Below are positions 54,159 through 63,465 of a stretch of 64,000 nucleotides of DNA, in pieces. The position numbers and the translations under genes were made by a program. Origin of the DNA: Marinobacter aromaticivorans (GTDB lineage Bacteria; Pseudomonadota; Gammaproteobacteria; Pseudomonadales; Oleiphilaceae); NCBI RefSeq assembly GCF_002806975.1, contig NZ_NIHD01000006.1, positions 1 to 64,000 on the forward strand. The letters are read 5' to 3'. The notes under the pieces are model-generated. The model was given only the letters and a program-made list of their open reading frames with translations, had not been told where the DNA came from and made no database searches. Within the stretch, counting starts at the first letter, position 1. The number at the start of each line of letters is the position of its first letter.

Positions 54159-57100
54159 GTGAGTTTGCAACCTGACGCACAAGCCGCTGTGAAGGCGATG
54201 ATGGAGCAGCTGGATGCCTGTAACCAGCAGGAAGCTGCCCGCATCGTCAAACTGGTGGCAAGAACCAAAGGGAAGCCCGGGCAGAAAGATCTGGAAAAAA
54301 TGGCTGGCTGGCTTGAGCGCGGGCTTGCGAAGGTGCAACAGCGCCAGGCTCTGCACAAGCCTGCGAGCTTCCCCGCAGGCTTGCCGGTTTCCGAGCGTGT
54401 GGATGACATCCGCGAAGCCATCGAAAACCATCAGGTTGTGATCATTGCCGGCGAAACCGGCTCCGGTAAAACCACCCAGATACCCAAAATCTGCATGAAC
54501 AGTGGCCGCGGCATTCGCGGCCTTATCGGCCACACCCAGCCAAGACGCATCGCCGCCCGCAGTGTTGCTGCCCGCATTGCCGAGGAAATAGGCGAGCAGA
54601 CCGGGCAGCAGATCGGTTATCAGGTGCGTTTTACCGATAACACCTCCGAACAATCCCGGGTCAAAGTCATGACCGACGGGATTCTGCTGGCGGAAATCCA
54701 GCACGACCGTTTTCTTGATCGTTATGACACGCTGATTATCGACGAAGCCCACGAACGCAGCCTGAATATCGATTTTCTGCTGGGCTATCTGAAACAACTG
54801 CTTCCCAAGCGCCCCGATCTCAAAGTCATCATCACGTCGGCCACCATTGAAGTGGATCGCTTCAGTGAATTCTTTGACAAGGCGCCGGTACTGGAAGTCA
54901 GTGGCCGTACCTTTCCCGTAGACGTCCGCTACCGCCCTTTAACCGGGGATGAAGATGATCGCGACCAGGGCTGGAATGAGGGCGTTCTGTCGGCACTGGA
55001 TGAAATTGAGCAACACGAGCGCAGCGAAAAACAGCCCCCCGGGGATGTGCTGGTGTTTCTGCCGGGGGAGCGGGAAATCCGCAACCTGAGCAAGGTGCTG
55101 CGCCATGCAGAACTCCGGCATACGGAAGTTCTTCCCCTGTATTCACGTCTGAGCAACCAGGAACAGAACCGGGTTTTCCAGAGTCACCGTGGTCGGCGCA
55201 TAGTGCTTTCCACCAACGTGGCCGAAACCTCGCTGACGGTACCGGGCATTCGCTACGTTATCGATACAGGCGTGGCCCGCATCAGCCGTTACAGTGTGCG
55301 CTCAAAAATTCAGCGCCTGCCCATTGAGCCGATATCCCAGGCCAGCGCCAACCAGCGGGCAGGGCGTTGCGGCCGGGTTGCGCCAGGGATCTGTTTTCGC
55401 CTCTACGATGAAACCGATTTTCTGAATCGCCCGGAATACACAGACCCGGAAATCCTGCGCACCAATCTTGCTTCCGTTATTCTGCAAATGGCCACCTCCG
55501 GGCTCGGGGAAATCCGGCACTTTCCGTTTCTGGAAGCGCCGGACAAGCGGCTGATCAACGACGGCTACAAACTGCTGGAAGAGCTCGGCGCCGTTGATGA
55601 CAAGCGCCGGGTTACCCGGCTTGGGCGCACCATGGCCAGGCTGCCACTGGATCCGCGCCTGGCGCGCATGCTGGTAACGGCGGCAGACCAGGGCAGCCTG
55701 GCAGAAACGCTGGTAATCATTGCCGGGCTGAGTATTCAGGACCCGAGGGAGCGACCACAGGACAAACAGCAGGCTGCAGATCAGGCCCATGCGCCGTTTA
55801 ACGACAAGGAATCCGACTTTGTCACTCTGCTGAATATCTGGAACTTTTACGAAGAACAGCGCCAGGAACTGTCCCAGAATCAGCTTAAAAAAGTGTGCCA
55901 GAAAAGCTTTCTGAGCTGGATGCGTATGCGCGAATGGCGTGATATCCATCGCCAGCTCACGCTGATCTGCCGTGATCAGAAACTGGCATTCAACAAAGAA
56001 GCCGCCAGCTATGACGCCATGCACAAGGCTATATTGGCCGGGCTTCTCGGGCAGGTGGCGGTCAAGATAGAAAAAAAGGAATACCTGGCCACCCGAAACC
56101 GCAAGGTCATGATTTTCCCCGGCTCAAAAGTAGGCAAAACCGGCCCGAAATGGATTGTGGCCACGGAAATTGTCGAAACCAGCCGGGTGTTCGCCCGCAT
56201 GGTGGCCGCCATCCAGCCTGAGTGGATCGAGCCTTTAGCCGGGCATGTTGTAAAACACCACTATTTTGAGCCGCACTGGGAGCAGAAAAGAGCCCAGGTG
56301 ATGGGGTATGAAAAAATCACCCTGTACGGTCTCGATATCGTACCCAAACGGCGTATAGCGTTCAGCCGGATTGACCCCGAAGAGTGTCGGAACCTGTTTA
56401 TACGCCATGCGCTGGTAGAGGGTGACTATCGCTCCAAAGCGCCTTTTATCGCCCGCAACCGCGAGATGCTGGCGAGCGTCGAAAGCCTGGAGAAAAAAAC
56501 CCGCCGCCGTGATCTTCTGGTGGATGATGAAGTGCTGGTGAGTTTCTACGATGAGCGGTTGCCGGCGCAGGTTGTCAGTGGGCGACATTTCGAACACTGG
56601 TGGAAGAGCCTTTCGGCCGAAGAACTGCGCAAGCTGGAACTGACAGAAGCCGATGTACTGCAAAGGCCGGTAGATGCCCAGGCAGCGGAGCTCTATCCGG
56701 ATTTTCTGGAATGGGAGGGGGTGCGCTACCCGCTCAGTTACGAATTTGAGCCCACCAGCGAGCGTGATGGCGTAACGCTGCAGGTGCCGCTTATGGCGCT
56801 CCGGCAGATTCCCTCCCGACGTCTGGAATGGCTGGTGCCTGGCCTGCTCCGGGAAAAATGCATTGCGCTGGTAAAAGGCCTGCCAAAAGCCCTGCGGCGC
56901 AATTTCGTGCCCGTGCCGGACTTTGTAGATGCGGCCATCGCCAATCTGCAGCCATCCAACGAGCCGCTGGCGCTTCAGCTGGGTGAGCAGCTACGCAGGA
57001 TGACCGGTGTGCGCATAGACCCGGAAGCCTGGCCCCGGGATGAGTTGCCCCGCCATCTCAGAATGAACCTGAGGGTTCTGGGGGACGGCGGCAAGGTGGT

Positions 57101-58061
57101 TGCAGAGAGCCGCGATACCGGCGAACTGCAAAGCCAGCTCGAGGGGCGAGCCGAGGCCGCCCTTGCTTCTGCGACACAACAGAGCCGTGAAGAGAAACCC
57201 GTTGCCGAATACAGCCAATGGGAATTTGGCGAGTTACCGAAGCAGGTGCAGACGGAAAAGGGCGGCATGCAGATTACGGTGTACCCGGCTCTGGAAGATC
57301 TGGGAAGAAAGGTGAAAGAGATCCGCTGCCTGGACCGCCTGACCGCAGAGGACACAACCCGAAAAGGTATTGCCCGCCTTATCCTGAATCGGTTTGGCAA
57401 TACTCTGGATGATCTGGAACGTAAACTGCCCAGGTTCAAACAGTCTGCCCTGTTGTTTGCGCCGGTGGGCCAGGCCAGGGTGTTGCTGGATGACCTGCTC
57501 CTGGCCACCGCGATAGAGCACTTTTTGCAGGATGAACTGCCGGCCAGCCGTGATGGGTTCGATGCGTTGTTTGAGCGCCATCGGGGGGACTTCATACCAG
57601 CGCTGGAGCAGGCCGATGAACGGCTTTATCAGGCAATGACCGGTTACCAGAAAGTGGCCCGGCAACTGAAGGGCAAAATCAACCTGGCGCTTGCAAACAG
57701 TATGGCTGACTTGAAGTTCCAGATGCAGAACCTTGTTTACCCGGGCTTTCTTGTTGAAACCCCGCCCCAATGGCTGGCGGAGTTTGGCCGGTATTTTGAA
57801 GCCGCGCTGGTCAGGCTTGAGAAAATGCCACGGGAAATGGGGCGGGAACGAGAGTTTTTGCACACCATGGAACCGCTCTGGGCGCGCTATGCGAAGAAAC
57901 GGGATGAACAGCAAAAGCAGGGCGTCCGGGACCCTGAACTGGTGCTGTACAGGTGGATGCTGGAAGAGTTCCGGGTTTCATTTTTTGCCCAGCAGTTGGG
58001 CACTGTGATGACTGTCTCCACCAAGCGCCTGGATAAACAGTGGGAGCAGACCCGGGTCTGA
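54159..58061 (+). CDS. hrpA: ATP-dependent RNA helicase HrpA
   Basis: The 1300-residue DEAH helicase has motif I GETGSGKTTQIPKIC near residue 99, TQPRRIAARSVA (Ia), DEAHERS (II), SAT (III) and NVAETSLTVPGIRYVIDTG (V). QRAGRCGRVAPG (VI), HA2/OB domains and a long DUF3418-type C-terminal region follow. The length matches HrpA. It follows fadD by three bases; the GTG at 54159 has a poor ribosome site and ATG codons at 54198 and 54201 are alternatives. In E. coli HrpA rescues stalled ribosomes. A GC-rich hairpin (58070-58085) follows but lacks a T tract. Confidence 0.93.
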   Translation: MSLQPDAQAAVKAMMEQLDACNQQEAARIVKLVARTKGKPGQKDLEKMAGWLERGLAKVQQRQALHKPASFPAGLPVSERVDDIREAIENHQVVIIAGETGSGKTTQIPKICMNSGRGIRGLIGHTQPRRIAARSVAARIAEEIGEQTGQQIGYQVRFTDNTSEQSRVKVMTDGILLAEIQHDRFLDRYDTLIIDEAHERSLNIDFLLGYLKQLLPKRPDLKVIITSATIEVDRFSEFFDKAPVLEVSGRTFPVDVRYRPLTGDEDDRDQGWNEGVLSALDEIEQHERSEKQPPGDVLVFLPGEREIRNLSKVLRHAELRHTEVLPLYSRLSNQEQNRVFQSHRGRRIVLSTNVAETSLTVPGIRYVIDTGVARISRYSVRSKIQRLPIEPISQASANQRAGRCGRVAPGICFRLYDETDFLNRPEYTDPEILRTNLASVILQMATSGLGEIRHFPFLEAPDKRLINDGYKLLEELGAVDDKRRVTRLGRTMARLPLDPRLARMLVTAADQGSLAETLVIIAGLSIQDPRERPQDKQQAADQAHAPFNDKESDFVTLLNIWNFYEEQRQELSQNQLKKVCQKSFLSWMRMREWRDIHRQLTLICRDQKLAFNKEAASYDAMHKAILAGLLGQVAVKIEKKEYLATRNRKVMIFPGSKVGKTGPKWIVATEIVETSRVFARMVAAIQPEWIEPLAGHVVKHHYFEPHWEQKRAQVMGYEKITLYGLDIVPKRRIAFSRIDPEECRNLFIRHALVEGDYRSKAPFIARNREMLASVESLEKKTRRRDLLVDDEVLVSFYDERLPAQVVSGRHFEHWWKSLSAEELRKLELTEADVLQRPVDAQAAELYPDFLEWEGVRYPLSYEFEPTSERDGVTLQVPLMALRQIPSRRLEWLVPGLLREKCIALVKGLPKALRRNFVPVPDFVDAAIANLQPSNEPLALQLGEQLRRMTGVRIDPEAWPRDELPRHLRMNLRVLGDGGKVVAESRDTGELQSQLEGRAEAALASATQQSREEKPVAEYSQWEFGELPKQVQTEKGGMQITVYPALEDLGRKVKEIRCLDRLTAEDTTRKGIARLILNRFGNTLDDLERKLPRFKQSALLFAPVGQARVLLDDLLLATAIEHFLQDELPASRDGFDALFERHRGDFIPALEQADERLYQAMTGYQKVARQLKGKINLALANSMADLKFQMQNLVYPGFLVETPPQWLAEFGRYFEAALVRLEKMPREMGREREFLHTMEPLWARYAKKRDEQQKQGVRDPELVLYRWMLEEFRVSFFAQQLGTVMTVSTKRLDKQWEQTRV

Positions 58062-58171
58062 CCGCTTTACCCCGCGTTTGCGGGGCGGGCAAAATCCAGG
58101 GACTGTGTTAGTATTTCCGGAAATGCGATTTTCCTGTCTTTCTATCTTCATTTTCATGACGTGGGGTTAGC

Positions 58172-59293
58172 GTGATTAAAGCCGTCATTAGCGGAACCGG
58201 CCTGTACACACCGCCGGCGACTATCGATAACGAGGAACTGGTCGAAGCCTTTAACCAGTTTGTCGAGATGTACAATTCGGAACATGCAGACGCCATCGAG
58301 CGTGGTGAAATGGAAGCCTTGCTGCCTTCGTCCTCAGCGTTTATCGAGAAGGCCTCGGGCATAAAACGCCGGCATGTTATCGATAAGTCCGGCATTGTTG
58401 ACCCGGAGCGCATGGCCCCCTACATACCTGAGCGCAGTAACGATGAGCCTTCTGTTCAGTGCGATATGGCAGTGACGGCCTGTAAAGAAGCTCTGGAACA
58501 GGCTGGCAAAACGGCAAGCGATGTGGATGCCGTTATCGTGGCCTGCTCCAACATGCAGCGGCCCTATCCGGCCATCTCGATTGAAGTTCAGACCGCGTTG
58601 GGTATTGAGGGCTTTGCCTATGACATGAACGTGGCCTGCAGTTCTGCCACCTTCGGCCTGCAAGCGGCGGTCAATTCGGTGGAGAATGGCGCAGCGCGGG
58701 CGGTGCTGGTGGTGAGCCCGGAAATCTGTTCCGGGCACCTGAACTTCCGTGACCGCGACAGTCATTTTATTTTCGGAGATGCCTGCACCGCCATACTGGT
58801 AGAACGTGAGGAAGATACGAAGCCCGGGCAGGGGTTCGAGATCCTTGGTACGCGCCTGAAAACCACTTTCTCCAACAACATACGCAACAATTTCGGGTTT
58901 CTGAACCGGGCGGACGAGTCCGGCATTGGCAAACCGGATAAACTGTTTATCCAGCAGGGTCGTAAAGTATTCAAAGAGGTGTCGCCAATGGTTGCGGAAA
59001 CCATTCTGGGCCATCTCCAGAGCTTGTCCCTTGCGCCGGAAGATCTGCGCAGAATGTGGTTGCACCAGGCTAACCTGAACATGAACCAGCTCATTGCCCG
59101 CAGGGTGCTGGGCCGGGATGCGAACGAAGATGAAGCTCCGGTGATTCTTGATGAATACGCCAATACCAGCTCAGCCGGCTCCATCATTGCGTTCCACAAA
59201 CATAAAGATGACCTGGAATCCGGCGATATGGGCGTGATTTGCTCTTTCGGTGCAGGTTATTCCATTGGCAGTGTTGTGGTGCGCCGTCGCTGA
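58172..59293 (+). CDS. Beta-ketoacyl-ACP synthase III (FabH-like)
   Basis: The 373-residue thiolase-fold enzyme has the KAS III triad: Cys in MNVACSSATFGLQ, His in WLHQANLNMNQ and Asn in EYANTSSAGS. It is longer than standard FabH (about 320 residues), with an insertion near the N-terminus (NQFVEMYNSEHADAIERGE). It therefore probably belongs to the longer FabH-like group with medium-chain or specialised acyl substrates. It starts at a GTG. The next genes encode an MlaA-family protein and a patatin, suggesting a lipid-homeostasis group. Confidence 0.87.
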   Translation: MIKAVISGTGLYTPPATIDNEELVEAFNQFVEMYNSEHADAIERGEMEALLPSSSAFIEKASGIKRRHVIDKSGIVDPERMAPYIPERSNDEPSVQCDMAVTACKEALEQAGKTASDVDAVIVACSNMQRPYPAISIEVQTALGIEGFAYDMNVACSSATFGLQAAVNSVENGAARAVLVVSPEICSGHLNFRDRDSHFIFGDACTAILVEREEDTKPGQGFEILGTRLKTTFSNNIRNNFGFLNRADESGIGKPDKLFIQQGRKVFKEVSPMVAETILGHLQSLSLAPEDLRRMWLHQANLNMNQLIARRVLGRDANEDEAPVILDEYANTSSAGSIIAFHKHKDDLESGDMGVICSFGAGYSIGSVVVRRR

Positions 59294-59355
59294 CAGCTTT
59301 GCGGCGGCACCTCAGGGCGGCTGTGAAGCGAGAATCAACAACCCAAGAGTTGAGC

Positions 59356-60144
59356 ATGATTAAATTTCCATGCAGCGGCTGGCTAAAGGCCATGCCGCTG
59401 GTTGTGCTGTTGGCTGTTTCCATGTCAGCAGGCCCGGCCATTGCTCAGAATGTTCAGGAGCCTGTTCCTGAAGGCGCAGCGCCGGTCGACCCCAGGGATC
59501 CCTTCGAGAACTGGAACCGCAAGGTTTACACATTCAACGATACGGTTGATCGCTGGGCCCTGCGGCCTGTGGCAAAAACCTATCGCACGTTTATGCCGGA
59601 CATTGTCGACCGCGCCATCACCAATTTTTTCAACAATCTGACCGAGATCCGCAATTTCACAAACAGCATTCTGCAGCTCAAAGGTGAGTCTGCTGTTGTT
59701 GCCGCCGGTCGTTTTACCTATAACACGGTGTTTGGCCTTGGCGGCCTGATTGATGTTGCCACCGCATTTGATCTGCCGGAAAGACCGGAAGATTTCGGGC
59801 AGACCCTGGGCTATTGGGGGGCCGGCTCCGGACCTTATCTGATGCTGCCGTTCCTGGGTCCATCCAGCCCCAGGCATCTCAGCGGGCTGGGTACCGACGC
59901 TTTTGTACTGCCATCTTTGTGGGACAACGTACATAGCCCGGAAACCTATTATGCCCGAGGTCTGCAGATTGTAGACAAACGAGCGGACCTGATTCCTGCC
60001 GAGGGTTTTATTTCCGGTGATACCTATATCTTTGTGCGAAACGCATTCCTGCAGCGCCGGGAGTTCCTGATCAACGATGGCAAGGTGACCAGCGACCCCT
60101 TTGCCAGCGATGACGACGAAGATCTGATGCTGGACGACTTCTGA
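59356..60144 (+). CDS. mlaA: MlaA/VacJ family protein without lipobox
   Basis: The 262-residue protein contains the VacJ core: DPRDPFENWNRKVYTFND, TEIRNFTNSILQLKG, TYNTVFGLGGLIDVAT, DFGQTLGYWGAGSGPYLMLP and LGPSSPRHLSG. In E. coli, MlaA is an outer-membrane lipoprotein that removes mislocalised phospholipids from the outer leaflet. Here the signal peptide (LVVLLAVSMSAGPAIAQ) has no Cys at the cleavage site, so this protein appears not to be lipidated. It ends in an acidic tail (DDDEDLMLDDF). The ATG at 59356 is preferred to the longer frame that overlaps the KAS III gene. Confidence 0.87.
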   Translation: MIKFPCSGWLKAMPLVVLLAVSMSAGPAIAQNVQEPVPEGAAPVDPRDPFENWNRKVYTFNDTVDRWALRPVAKTYRTFMPDIVDRAITNFFNNLTEIRNFTNSILQLKGESAVVAAGRFTYNTVFGLGGLIDVATAFDLPERPEDFGQTLGYWGAGSGPYLMLPFLGPSSPRHLSGLGTDAFVLPSLWDNVHSPETYYARGLQIVDKRADLIPAEGFISGDTYIFVRNAFLQRREFLINDGKVTSDPFASDDDEDLMLDDF

Positions 60145-60173
60145 CCCTGGTCGGCGGTTGAAGGAGGCACAAA

Positions 60174-61664
60174 GTGCTAAAAGATCCAAAGATCAACAAG
60201 TTCCGCAAAATGCTGGCCGAGGCCCCGAACTACGAGGTGTGGAAAGCGGCGGCTCTGGAGCTTGATTTTCTTGAGGGCAATGCCGAGTGGAAAGAGGATT
60301 TCGCCTCTGAACATTACCACTATGAACTGTTGTACGACCGCCTCAGCAACATCAAACAGTACCGTCAGCAGAACGATTTTGAGCGCCTGAAGCGGGCGTT
60401 GCGCGAGGGGCTTCATCACGACCTTGGCAACATGGGGAATCCGGTGCTGTACACCCAGTCCTGGGTGGGCACCAAGCATCTTATCGAGGAATACATCGCC
60501 CAGGTTTGTGAGGCTTTGAATTTCCTGTGCGACCATCCGGTGCCAGGCTTCCCGGTAGTCGACAAACTCCAGTTTTTCCGTGACACCCTGACCAGTTACG
60601 GCCGGCCGACACTGCTTTTGAGCGGGGGTGCCAGCCTTGGCATGTTTCACTTTGGTGTAATCAAGGCGCTCTGGGAGAGGGGGCTGTTGCCCCAGGTTGT
60701 TACAGGCTCAAGCATTGGCGCCATTATTGCCGGCATGCTGGGTGTGCACACAGATGCGGAAATCCCTGAAATGCTGGTGCCGGAAAATCACAACCTGAAG
60801 GCCTGGAAGTACCGCGGGATTCTGAGTGCCATGCGCGGCGAAGGGTTGATGGATCAGGAGCAACTGAGAACCTGTCTGAGAACCAATATTGGCGAATACA
60901 CCTTCGAGGAGGCTTATCAGCGTACCGGTCGTTCCATCAATATGAGTGTATCGCCGGTGCAGGCGCACCAGAAGGCGCGGCTGCTGTCCGGCTACACTTC
61001 TCCGTACCTGATGGTATGGAGCGGAGCCCTGGCCAGTGCCGCCGTGCCGGGTATTTTCCCGCCGGTTACACTGATGAAAAAGGACATCAACGGCAATGCG
61101 CTGCCCTACATGCCCAGGCTCAAATTCGTTGACGGTTCTGTGGTCAGCGACTTGCCCATCGAGAGATTGATGCACCTGTACGACGTGAATTTCACCATCG
61201 TCAGCCAGACAAACCCGCACGTGGTGCCGTTTCTCAGTGAGCGCGGCAGCGATGAAAAACTGTCCCTGGCCCGGCTGCCTTTGTATCTGCTGAAATCAGA
61301 GATGCAGTTTCACGGCAGGGGTATATTCGATTACCTGCGTAAACGGGCCCGGCCTGAGTTGCTGCGGCAGATATCAGGGCAGATGTATGCCATCATGGCC
61401 CAACGATATTCCGGGGACGTAACCATTGCGCCCACCTATACCTTCAGGGATTACACCCGAATGCTTGCAGACCCCAACCCGGAGTTTGTGCGTGAAATGA
61501 TTCTGGCTGGCGAGCGCGCAACCTGGCCAAAAATCTCCATGATTCGCTCCCATGCCCGCATATCCAAAACCCTGGAACGCTGTGTACATCGCCTGAAGCA
61601 GCAGAATCGTCGCAGCGTTGTTGATCTTCGGGTGATAAACAATGCCGATTCCGGGAGTTCCTGA
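60174..61664 (+). CDS. Patatin-like phospholipase with DUF3336-type N-terminus
   Basis: The 496-residue protein has an N-terminal helical DUF3336-like domain (residues 1-140). The patatin domain has the oxyanion loop GGASLG, nucleophile elbow GSSIGAI near residue 180 and the catalytic Asp in DGSVVSDLP near 322. Enzymes of this kind hydrolyse phospholipids or lysophospholipids or triacylglycerols. No signal peptide is seen, so it acts in the cytoplasm or at the inner membrane. The GTG start has a strong AAGGAGG. Its position just after mlaA suggests co-expression in lipid turnover. Confidence 0.87.
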   Translation: MLKDPKINKFRKMLAEAPNYEVWKAAALELDFLEGNAEWKEDFASEHYHYELLYDRLSNIKQYRQQNDFERLKRALREGLHHDLGNMGNPVLYTQSWVGTKHLIEEYIAQVCEALNFLCDHPVPGFPVVDKLQFFRDTLTSYGRPTLLLSGGASLGMFHFGVIKALWERGLLPQVVTGSSIGAIIAGMLGVHTDAEIPEMLVPENHNLKAWKYRGILSAMRGEGLMDQEQLRTCLRTNIGEYTFEEAYQRTGRSINMSVSPVQAHQKARLLSGYTSPYLMVWSGALASAAVPGIFPPVTLMKKDINGNALPYMPRLKFVDGSVVSDLPIERLMHLYDVNFTIVSQTNPHVVPFLSERGSDEKLSLARLPLYLLKSEMQFHGRGIFDYLRKRARPELLRQISGQMYAIMAQRYSGDVTIAPTYTFRDYTRMLADPNPEFVREMILAGERATWPKISMIRSHARISKTLERCVHRLKQQNRRSVVDLRVINNADSGSS

Positions 61665-61764
61665 GATGACAGGCCACTGAACCGGGCGGTATGATGGCCT
61701 GCTAACGAGCCTGGCCCGGTGAATGGCCGATCAGCCCGGTGCCTGAGTATTTGACTGGACGCCC

Positions 61765-63462
61765 ATGTATTACGATTTCTTCGGCTTCACAGAACCGCCG
61801 TTCTCCATTGCGCCTGATCCCCGCTACCTGTACCTGAGCGAACGTCACAAAGAGGCGCTTGCACACCTTATGTACGGCGTGCAGGGGCAGGGCGGTTTTA
61901 TTGTGATTACCGGTGAAGTCGGTACCGGTAAAACCACCGTTAGCCGGTGCTTTATCGAAAATGCTCCGGCCCACGTGGACATTGCCCTGATTCTGAATCC
62001 GCGGCTTTCGGCACGGGAACTGCTCTCTGCCATTTGCGATGAGCTGGAAATTGCTCATCCCGCTGGTGCCAGCATCAAACAGATGGTTGACCTGATCAAC
62101 CGGGACTTGCTTAGAGCCCACGCGGCAGGGCGGCACAAGGTGCTGATGATTGACGAGGCCCAGAATCTCTCTGCCGATGTGCTTGAGCAGTTGCGCCTGC
62201 TCACCAATCTTGAAACAGCCGAAAAGAAACTGCTGCAGATTGTGTTGCTGGGCCAGCCCGAGTTGCAGCAAATGCTTGCGCTGCCCAAGCTGCGCCAGCT
62301 GAATCAACGGGTAACCGCCCGCTACCACCTGGATGCGATAAGCCGTGATGAATTGCCGGCGTATCTGAGCTACCGGCTGGGTGTTGCCGGTATGCGCGGG
62401 AACGTATTTACAGCAGCCGCTGTGCGCAAACTTTACCGGCTGAGTAATGGAATACCGCGCCTGATAAATCTGATCAGTGATCGGGCACTGCTTGGCGCTT
62501 ACGCTGAAGGTGAGCACGAGGTAACAGCGGCTCACATCCGGCAGGCGGCAAGGGAAGTTGGAGGTTCGAATAACCGGAGCCCGGGGGCTGCAGGTGGCGG
62601 GGGCAAACCGGCCCTGGCACCTTATCTGATTGTTGCCGCCTCGTTATTGCTTGCGGTTATCAGCAGCTTCTGGGTTTACCAGCAATGGTCGGCGCAATCT
62701 GCAGCGGCCGAAGAAAGCGAAATACCGGCAACACTTAATGGAGTTGTTCAACGGGACGACCCGAGTGAAGATGAGCCCCGGGTAGTAGTGGCGGAGGCGC
62801 CTGTTAGCGCTGAGCCGGACCCGCAGGCCTCGCCCTTCAGTTTTTCAGAGCATTCTCTGGATCTTGCAACGGCGTTCCGCGAACTGTTTGAGGTTTGGGG
62901 CCTGGATTACGAGCCGCAGGCATCTCCCATTGCCTGTGACTTTGCCCGGGCGTCGGGGCTTGGCTGCCTTGAGCGACAGGGCAGCCGCCAAAGCCTTCTG
63001 TTTCTCGACCGGCCCGCCATACTGGCGTTGCAGGACGACAGGGGGAATCAGGGTTATGTTGTGCTGCGGCATCTTCAGGGCGACGTCGCAGAGATTGCCC
63101 TGCCCGGAGGGGCGGTACAGGTGTCTTTCAACAGCCTGGAGCGTTTCTGGTTCGGGGAGTACCGGGTGCTGTGGCAGCGGCCAGGCTATGCTGACGCCAG
63201 CCGGAATGACAATAATACTGCAGGGGAAGAGCTCTGGATTGGGGCCCGTATGATGGAGCTTGCAGACACTTTCGGCGAGTCCGCTTCAGACAGCGCACGC
63301 ATCAAGCGCATGTCGGCGGAGCAGCAAGTACGTTGGTATCAGGATGTTCGGGGTCTTACGGTAGACGGTATTGCAGGTGGCATGACCATTATCCGGATCA
63401 ATAACGACCTCAATGCAGAGGTTCCGAGGCTTGCCGGCAAGCAGGAAGGGGGGCGGGAATAG
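61765..63462 (+). CDS. gspA: General secretion pathway ATPase GspA (ExeA)
   Basis: The 565-residue protein opens with the ExeA hallmark MYYDFFGFTEPPFSIAPDP. The AAA domain has Walker A GEVGTGKTT near residue 50 and Walker B VLMIDEAQNLS near 130. One membrane helix lies near 290-310 (YLIVAASLLLAVISSFWVY). The periplasmic part has a C39-like domain (SPIACDFARASGLGCLERQG) and a C-terminal peptidoglycan-binding domain (VRWYQDVRGLTVDGIAGGM). With GspB it makes passage through peptidoglycan for assembly of the type II secretin. gspB follows after three bases. Confidence 0.9.
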   Translation: MYYDFFGFTEPPFSIAPDPRYLYLSERHKEALAHLMYGVQGQGGFIVITGEVGTGKTTVSRCFIENAPAHVDIALILNPRLSARELLSAICDELEIAHPAGASIKQMVDLINRDLLRAHAAGRHKVLMIDEAQNLSADVLEQLRLLTNLETAEKKLLQIVLLGQPELQQMLALPKLRQLNQRVTARYHLDAISRDELPAYLSYRLGVAGMRGNVFTAAAVRKLYRLSNGIPRLINLISDRALLGAYAEGEHEVTAAHIRQAAREVGGSNNRSPGAAGGGGKPALAPYLIVAASLLLAVISSFWVYQQWSAQSAAAEESEIPATLNGVVQRDDPSEDEPRVVVAEAPVSAEPDPQASPFSFSEHSLDLATAFRELFEVWGLDYEPQASPIACDFARASGLGCLERQGSRQSLLFLDRPAILALQDDRGNQGYVVLRHLQGDVAEIALPGGAVQVSFNSLERFWFGEYRVLWQRPGYADASRNDNNTAGEELWIGARMMELADTFGESASDSARIKRMSAEQQVRWYQDVRGLTVDGIAGGMTIIRINNDLNAEVPRLAGKQEGGRE

Positions 63463-63465
63463 CGT

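Noticed and set aside
52305-54797. Two long minus-strand frames (242 and 463 codons) over fadD and hrpA
   Set aside because: Both lie antisense to clearly recognisable genes and show no family motifs; they are by-products of codon bias.
58069-58085. GC-rich hairpin after hrpA as a terminator
   Set aside because: The stem is strong but no T tract follows, so it is not a convincing rho-independent terminator.
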